DNA of 10,474 bases from RUG14199 sp045535205. GTDB lineage: Bacteria > Bacillota > Clostridia > Oscillospirales > CAG-272. The stretch spans positions 1 through 10,474 of the forward strand of contig JAZSLF010000007.1 in the NCBI GenBank assembly GCA_045535205.1, given 5' to 3'. Positions 6,401 to 10,474 of this stretch are shown piece by piece. The notes below the pieces were generated by a model that saw only the letters and a program-made list of their open reading frames with translations, did no database searches and was not told the DNA's origin. Numbering within the stretch: the stretch's first letter is position 1; every line of letters begins with the position of its first letter. The position numbers and the translations under genes were made by a program.

Positions 6401-8167
6401 TCAGCCTAAATCATGCTTGTCCTCAAAAGATATTTCAGGGCTCAGACACATATCGGACTCAAACACTATTATCTCGTTTTCACCATTTTTCAAAAGAGGT
6501 GCAGGCAGATAAAGTGTCCTCTGAGGTCCCGCAGTATTGTAAAAACGTCCTATATTAAAGCCGTTTACAACAACAAAGCCTTTTGTAAAGCCTGTCGTTT
6601 TCACAAAAGTATCCCTCGGTGTTTCTTTTATAGTAAGCACTCCCCTGTAAAAAGCGGGAGTCTTGCAGGAAGCACCGTTTTTCCATTTTATATGAGAAAT
6701 ATCTTCCATATCAAGAGGATAATGCTCCCACCCGAAATGATAGAGCTTATTAAGACGGACACCGCCGACAATTCCCTTCTGTTCAAATATTCTGTAGCCG
6801 TAATTAATTCTGCCCATGTTCTCAACGAGAATATCAAGTACAGCCTCACGGCCCGCTTCAACTCTTACGGTTACAGGCTCAAAGGAGCGTGAACGCTCCT
6901 GAACACCCACAAGCTTTCCGTCAAGAAACACATGTGCCCTGTCTCGAAGCTCGGTAATATTCACCTCGCAGTTCCCTGTGGGGCCGTTTATTTTAGTTCT
7001 GTAAAGAATATATCCGAAGGACTGTCCTATCTGCTCCATAGTTTTCGGAAAAGCACTTTGTATCGGAGATGCAAGAACGTCAAGGGTATCAAACAGCGAA
7101 GCTGACTCTGTCAGCATCAAAGTGCCGTAAGCTGCCTTTTCTGTATTTGAAACCTCATAATCACACGGTGTAAGACCGACAGTATTCTCAATGACCCTTT
7201 TTACTGCGTAATAATTCTCGGTCATGTCGCCCGCTTCGTTAAGCAGTGCTCCGTAATCGTAGCTTGTAACGGTGGGCTGATATATTCCTTCAGTCTCCGA
7301 ATAGTTTGCTCCGTTCATAAAACCGAAGTTTGTGCCTCCGTGAAACATATAAAAATTGAAGGATGCCCCAAGCTCAAAAAGCTCCCTTACCATTCCTCCG
7401 ATGTCTTCGGGAGTACGTGGAGGCATATGCTCGCCGTGCCAATGCTCAAACCAACCGCACCAAAGCTCAGCACACATGAGAGGCTCACCGTCTCTGAAAT
7501 TTTTCATCATTTCAAAGTGCTCTCCGGGGTCGCTTCCGAAATTCGCGGCGGCATAAATGCCGTCTACAGCACCGTTCTCCTGCATACCGAAATAGACTCC
7601 GTCAGCAGTAAAGAGCATACAATCAATTCCGTTTTCTCTGTATATTTCGGTGATCCTTTTCATATATTCCTTATCGTCACCGTAGCTGCCGTATTCGTTC
7701 TCCACCTGAACCATTATAATACCGCCGCCGTTTGTACACAGATGAGGTCTTATTATATCAAACAGCCTCTTATAGTAAGGAGTTACCTTTGAAAGATATA
7801 AGGAGTCGTTGCACCTGAGTGCCATATCGGGATACGAAAGCAGCCATGAAGGAAGTCCGCCAAGCTCCCACTCTGCACAAATATACGGCCCCGGTCTGAT
7901 TATGATATTAAGACCGAGAGACTCGGCAGTTGTGATATATTTTTCAATATCAAGAGCACCCTCAAAATCAAAAATGCCCTCATGCTTTTCATGCAAATTC
8001 CAGCACACGTAGGTCTCAACGGTATTAAAGCCGCAGGCCTTCAGTTTTTTAAGTCTGTCCTCCCAGTAATCAGGATGAACACGGAAATAATGAATTGCCC
8101 CTGATATAACGGTATAGGGTGAGCCGTTCATCAAAAAGCTTTTATTGTCAAAGGTAAAGCTGTTCAT
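6401..8167 (-). CDS. Glycoside hydrolase family 35 beta-galactosidase
   Basis: This 588-residue protein is a typical bacterial GH35 enzyme, which removes terminal beta-galactose from oligosaccharides by a retaining mechanism. The N-terminal TIM barrel shows SGAIHYFRV (22-30), WNLHE (56-60), RPGPYICAEWELGG (91-104) and VQVENEYGSYG, where Glu158 is the acid/base. Glu234 in CAELWCGW is the nucleophile, and FMFHGGTNFG-type sequence occurs at 273-282 (here YMFHGGTNFG). The C-terminal part contains galactose-binding-like sandwiches with family signatures (VFLDGKLVG, VENMGRINYG, FVVVNGFNIGRFYN, LYLPAPLL). No signal peptide is present, so it acts inside the cell on imported sugars. ATG at 8167 has GGAGG (8174-8178) 6 nt upstream. 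It is divergent from the PotA-like gene and probably co-transcribed with the small unknown gene downstream. Confidence 0.95.
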   Translation of the reverse strand: MNSFTFDNKSFLMNGSPYTVISGAIHYFRVHPDYWEDRLKKLKACGFNTVETYVCWNLHEKHEGIFDFEGALDIEKYITTAESLGLNIIIRPGPYICAEWELGGLPSWLLSYPDMALRCNDSLYLSKVTPYYKRLFDIIRPHLCTNGGGIIMVQVENEYGSYGDDKEYMKRITEIYRENGIDCMLFTADGVYFGMQENGAVDGIYAAANFGSDPGEHFEMMKNFRDGEPLMCAELWCGWFEHWHGEHMPPRTPEDIGGMVRELFELGASFNFYMFHGGTNFGFMNGANYSETEGIYQPTVTSYDYGALLNEAGDMTENYYAVKRVIENTVGLTPCDYEVSNTEKAAYGTLMLTESASLFDTLDVLASPIQSAFPKTMEQIGQSFGYILYRTKINGPTGNCEVNITELRDRAHVFLDGKLVGVQERSRSFEPVTVRVEAGREAVLDILVENMGRINYGYRIFEQKGIVGGVRLNKLYHFGWEHYPLDMEDISHIKWKNGASCKTPAFYRGVLTIKETPRDTFVKTTGFTKGFVVVNGFNIGRFYNTAGPQRTLYLPAPLLKNGENEIIVFESDMCLSPEISFEDKHDLG

Positions 8168-8187
8168 GATACACCTCCGTTATTTTG

Positions 8188-8216
8188 ATTATACCAATAT
8201 GAGTTTTTTTCGTCAA
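8188..8216 (-). promoter_or_regulatory. Promoter of the GH35 gene
   Basis: On the minus strand TTGACG (8211-8216), a 17-bp spacer and a perfect TATAAT (8188-8193) with a TGG extended -10 form a near-consensus promoter. The predicted start near 8181 gives a very short leader, just enough for the GGAGG site. I see no clear operator or catabolite-repression site, so no sugar control can be claimed. Confidence 0.85.
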
Positions 8217-8284
8217 GAAGTAACGTAAAAATCAAACAAACAAAAGAAAAAACAGCTTGACCGCAGACAATTTTTCAAAATATA

Positions 8285-8313
8285 TTGCACTTTTTAATAA
8301 AAAAAGTTATAAT
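8285..8313 (+). promoter_or_regulatory. Promoter of the PotA-like gene
   Basis: TTGCAC (8285-8290), a 17-bp spacer and TATAAT (8308-8313) form a strong sigma-A-type promoter. Transcription from about 8320 gives a leader of about 83 nt. GCAGACAA occurs twice nearby (8263-8270 and 8322-8329), flanking the promoter; it may be a chance repeat. I see no recognisable riboswitch in the leader. Confidence 0.8.
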
Positions 8314-8402
8314 AATCGTAATGCAGACAAAAAAGTCAAAATACGTTGTATGCGATTTTCGGTAATCTGTCAAATTTGTAACAAAGGAGGCTATGATCGA
8401 AA

Positions 8403-9977
8403 TTGGAAAACAAAAAGATCGTAGAATTTAAAAACATTTCCAAATCCTTCGACGGCGAAAGCGTTCTGAAGGATGTCTCCCTTGACATCAATGAAAATGA
8501 ATTTGTCACTTTACTGGGTCCCTCCGGATGCGGAAAGACCACCCTTCTCAGAATATTAGGCGGCTTTGTCGAAGCCGATGCAGGTGCAGTCCTCTTTGAC
8601 GGCAAGGACATTAAAGACGTTCCCGCACACAAGCGTGAGCTGAACACCGTTTTCCAAAGATACGCCCTGTTTCCTCACCTGAACGTATATGAAAATATTG
8701 CCTTCGGCCTTAAAATAAAAAAAGAGCCCAAAGACGTTATAAAGCAAAAGGTTGCAAGAATGCTGAAGCTTGTGAGCCTTGAGGGATATGAAAACAGAAA
8801 AATAGCTCAGCTCAGCGGCGGTCAGCAGCAAAGAATTGCAATTGCCAGAGCTCTTATAAACGAGCCGAAGGTCCTTCTTCTCGATGAGCCTCTCTCTGCC
8901 CTCGATGCAAAGCTCCGCAAGGAAATGCAGCTTGAGCTGATGTGGATACAAAAGGAAGTAGGCATCACCTTCATTTTCGTCACTCACGATCAGGAGGAAG
9001 CCCTAACCATGTCAGATAAGATAGTCGTTATGAGTGACGGCGAAATTCAGCAGGTAGGAACTCCCGATGAAATATACGACCATCCCGCAAACGAGTTTGT
9101 TGCCCGCTTCATCGGCTCTACCAACATCGTTGACGGTGTTGTCTCCGAAAGCGGAAAGGTCGTTTTTGAAGACAAAAAGTTCAGCTGTAACACGCAGGAC
9201 TTCAAGGCGGGAGATAAGGTCGGCGTTGTAATAAGACCTGAGCATCTTGAGGTCGTTCCCCGTGAAAAAGGAATGCTCAAGGGAATTGTAAAGAGCCACG
9301 TCTTTAAGGGTATGCGTCACGATATGACTGTTGAGACAAGAGTCGGCACGTCTATCACCATAAAGCTTCAGGTGGTACAGGATAAGCCCGTCTTCAACGA
9401 GCAGGAAAGTGAAAAGATAAGTGCCTCCGACTTCCTTCTTGATATTTCCGACATTGTCGAGCTTGACCGTGTTACCATTGAAACTCTCGCTTCCGCTGAA
9501 GCATGGGACTCCGAAACGGAAGAACGTGTTTCTATCAAGGAAATTGAGCACGATATTAAGAAAGAGATCGGTGTTTATCCCGTAACCTTCTCTACGGCGG
9601 CAGGAACGTCTATCACCGTAAAAGCGGTAGTAAAGCAGGAAAACAAGGTTGAAAGCAAGCTGTTCCGTGAAGAAATTTATGCCATGAACATCTTCAAAAA
9701 GGTTGAAGATATAAAGGAAAGTATCGCTCTTGACACAGACCTTGAAATGTGGGCGAACGCTTCCGCATGGAGCCTTGACGACGGTGAAAAGGTTGAGATA
9801 ACAGATGTTAAATATGACTTTGATCCGGAAAACATTGAACCCGGAATCTATGACGTGACCTTCTCCACCGAAGGCTACGAATATCTTGTTTCTTCAACCC
9901 GTCCTTACTTTGAGGATGCCGAAGTAGGTCTCGTCTTCTCACCCGAAGATATTCACCTTATTGAAAGAGCATATTAA
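8403..9977 (+). CDS. potA: PotA-like ABC transporter ATP-binding protein with enlarged, duplicated C-terminal region
   Basis: The first 240 residues are a standard importer ATPase very like PotA of spermidine/putrescine uptake. Walker A is GPSGCGKT (39-46), the Q-loop is Gln85, the signature is LSGGQ (137-141), Walker B is VLLLDEP (157-163) and the switch His is 195. A TOBE-like region follows (VGVVIRPEHLEVV, 273-285). PotA proteins are usually about 350-380 residues; this one has 524. The excess (about 315-500) contains two related beta-rich units before a final VGLVFSPEDIHLIE strand that looks like the end of TOBE. The start is TTG; an in-frame stop at 8394-8396 rules out anything further upstream, and AAAGGAGG (8383-8390) lies 12 nt away. 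No permease or binding-protein gene is in the window, and a terminator follows. Another importer of the same ATPase class is possible. Confidence 0.9.
   Translation: MENKKIVEFKNISKSFDGESVLKDVSLDINENEFVTLLGPSGCGKTTLLRILGGFVEADAGAVLFDGKDIKDVPAHKRELNTVFQRYALFPHLNVYENIAFGLKIKKEPKDVIKQKVARMLKLVSLEGYENRKIAQLSGGQQQRIAIARALINEPKVLLLDEPLSALDAKLRKEMQLELMWIQKEVGITFIFVTHDQEEALTMSDKIVVMSDGEIQQVGTPDEIYDHPANEFVARFIGSTNIVDGVVSESGKVVFEDKKFSCNTQDFKAGDKVGVVIRPEHLEVVPREKGMLKGIVKSHVFKGMRHDMTVETRVGTSITIKLQVVQDKPVFNEQESEKISASDFLLDISDIVELDRVTIETLASAEAWDSETEERVSIKEIEHDIKKEIGVYPVTFSTAAGTSITVKAVVKQENKVESKLFREEIYAMNIFKKVEDIKESIALDTDLEMWANASAWSLDDGEKVEITDVKYDFDPENIEPGIYDVTFSTEGYEYLVSSTRPYFEDAEVGLVFSPEDIHLIERAY
9345..9914 (+). 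repeat. Tandem duplicated unit inside the PotA-like C-terminal region
   Basis: The stretch GTSITIKLQVV (residues 315-325) recurs as GTSITVKAVV (401-410), 86 residues later. VGVYPVTFST-like sequence (IGVYPVTFST, 389-398) recurs as PGIYDVTFST (480-489), and ASAEAW (363-368) as ANASAW (451-456). At DNA level the 12-mer ACGTCTATCACC is found at 9348-9359 and 9606-9617, exactly 86 codons apart. The strand pattern resembles small Ig-like or DUF5011-like sandwiches, but that fold is inference. Confidence 0.75.
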
Positions 9978-10031
9978 AAGAGAACCAATAAAACAATCAG
10001 CCCCAAGCCGTTTGAGGAGAATTAAAAAAAT

Positions 10032-10077
10032 AAAAGAGCAAACATGCAAGTTTAATCTTGTATGTCTGCTCTTTTTT
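10032..10077 (+). terminator. Rho-independent terminator after the PotA-like gene
   Basis: AAAAGAGCA (10032-10040) pairs with TGCTCTTTT (10067-10075). After one A/C mismatch, ACATGCAAG pairs with CTTGTATGT including one G-T pair. The loop is TTTAAT, and a run of six T ends at 10077. It starts 54 bp after the PotA-like stop codon and should end that transcript. Confidence 0.88.
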
Positions 10078-10096
10078 CTGTTCGTTTTAGTTTAGA

Positions 10097-10280
10097 GTTA
10101 TGAGGCTCGCTTTCGCTCGCCGTTATGAGCTTGCATAGCAAGCGTTATGATATGATTGCCCATCTAACCTATAACTTGGCGAATCCAATCATAACGATAC
10201 GAAGTATCTCATAACTCATAACTTGCCCGCAAGGGCAATCATAGTTTAGCGTGAATGCTCCGTTAAGAGCATCACGCTAA
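10097..10280 (+). repeat. Array of stem-loops with GTTATGAG / CTCATAAC motifs
   Basis: This gene-free stretch (part of 9978-10298) carries GTTATGA at 10097, 10122 and 10144, and its inverse TCATAAC at 10189, 10209 and 10216. Hairpins are GCTTGC/GCAAGC (10129-10143), GATAC/GTATC (10196-10208) and TTGCCC/GGGCAA with a GCAA loop (10223-10238). A long-range 10-bp pair joins TATGATTGCC (10151-10160) to 10234-10243. A 14-bp stem with one bulged A spans 10246-10280. The whole resembles an extragenic palindromic repeat family; no coding frame is apparent. Strand is arbitrary because the structure is nearly symmetric. Confidence 0.65.
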
Positions 10281-10298
10281 GCATCGGTCATTTTTTTA

Positions 10299-10412
10299 TT
10301 ATAAAATATCTTCGTCTTCCTGATCAACGTCAAAGCTTCCGCCGCTTTCGGTAAAAATGTCAAGAGAATTTAAGTATTCGACCTCAACTACCGGAGATTC
10401 GTACTTTTTCAT
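10299..10412 (-). CDS. 37-residue acidic peptide (MKKYESPVVEVEYL start)
   Basis: A complete short frame of 37 codons starts at ATG 10412-10410 and ends with TAA at 10299-10301. GGAGGG (10420-10425) lies 7 nt before this ATG, an ideal position. A nearer ATG (10417-10415) is out of frame and stops after two codons. The N-terminus (MKKYESPVVEVEYLN) resembles the many tiny MKKYE-P-(V/I)-E proteins of gut Clostridia, some of which lie near peptide-modification genes. The middle has ESGGS and the tail is strongly acidic (DVDQEDEDIL). There is no signal peptide and no cysteine. It might be a precursor or signalling peptide, or simply a small cytoplasmic protein; its upstream neighbours are lost because the contig ends 26 bases away. 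Confidence 0.7.
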   Translation of the reverse strand: MKKYESPVVEVEYLNSLDIFTESGGSFDVDQEDEDIL

Positions 10413-10438
10413 TTCATAACCCTCCATTTTATATAAAG

Positions 10439-10470
10439 AAGTCGGAGGCCAAGCGGTCTTAGGAAGACAA
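10439..10470 (+). other. Probable MGI/BGI sequencing adapter (artefact)
   Basis: The 32 bases beginning AAGTCGGAGG and ending AGGAAGACAA match, as I remember it, the standard MGI/BGISEQ read-1 adapter in full. The strand and position (plus strand, 3' end) are what read-through from insert into adapter would give. The four final bases (GTGT) would then be the start of the library barcode. These bases should not be treated as genomic. Confidence 0.92.
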
Positions 10471-10474
10471 GTGT

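Noticed and set aside
6413..6892. Plus-strand 159-residue frame opposite GH35
   Set aside because: It lies entirely within the well-supported GH35 gene, has no ribosome binding site and no recognisable motif.
8320..8402. A riboswitch in the PotA-like leader
   Set aside because: Only very short pairings are visible (for example TTTG/CAAA), and no known aptamer core can be recognised in about 83 nt.
10011..10040. Ribosome-binding-like GAGGAGA after the PotA-like gene, as a vestigial potB start
   Set aside because: No start codon or permease-like frame follows; the sequence enters the terminator stem at once.
10097..10243. CRISPR array
   Set aside because: The repeated motif is only 7-8 nt, occurs in both orientations, and has no regular repeat-spacer period.
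10441..10474. A tRNA-like D-arm or other RNA start at the right end (GGCCAAGCGGT)
   Set aside because: The whole stretch is explained by the sequencing adapter, and no acceptor or anticodon stem is visible.

Overview
The window looks like one end of a metagenomic contig from a fibre-degrading gut or rumen Clostridia member, probably Oscillospirales/Ruminococcaceae-like. The grounds are moderate GC, AT-rich intergenic DNA, strong GGAGG ribosome binding sites, sigma-A-type promoters with 17-bp spacers, and a secreted protein with a type I dockerin. The species cannot be named from the sequence. The left end cuts a gene. The right end (10439-10470) matches the MGI/BGI sequencing adapter as I remember it, so the last ~36 bases are very probably not genomic.

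Layout, left to right. On the minus strand, 2-532 is the 5' part of an XRE-type regulator with a C-terminal membrane region. Upstream of it, on the same strand, 592-4173 encodes a 1193-residue secreted protein. Its order is signal peptide, LamG-like sandwich, internal dockerin, two related beta-sandwich modules and a large propeller-like C-terminal half. A long hairpin at 4252-4291 separates it from 4310-5140 (minus), an alpha/beta-hydrolase sugar esterase. That gene is divergent from 5279-6058 (plus), an inositol-monophosphatase-family phosphatase. The phosphatase ends exactly where a convergent 96-residue unknown gene (6059-6349, minus) ends. The unknown gene lies directly downstream of a GH35 beta-galactosidase (6401-8167, minus) and is probably co-transcribed with it. 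Divergent from GH35 is 8403-9977 (plus), a PotA-like ABC ATPase of 524 residues that carries a duplicated insert in its C-terminal region. It has its own promoter and a strong terminator. The region 10081-10298 holds no larger gene but contains a compact array of stem-loops. The last gene, 10299-10412 (minus), is a 37-residue acidic peptide.

Functionally this is a glycan-use neighbourhood. The dockerin protein would act outside the cell, perhaps docked on a scaffoldin. The esterase and GH35 lack signal peptides and would finish imported, acylated, beta-galactose-containing oligosaccharides inside the cell. The phosphatase and the PotA-like ATPase are less clearly tied to this. No complete new defence, mobile or biosynthetic system is visible. 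The most unusual items are the duplicated insert in the PotA-like ATPase, the architecture of the dockerin protein, the small terminal peptide gene, and the adapter at the contig end.
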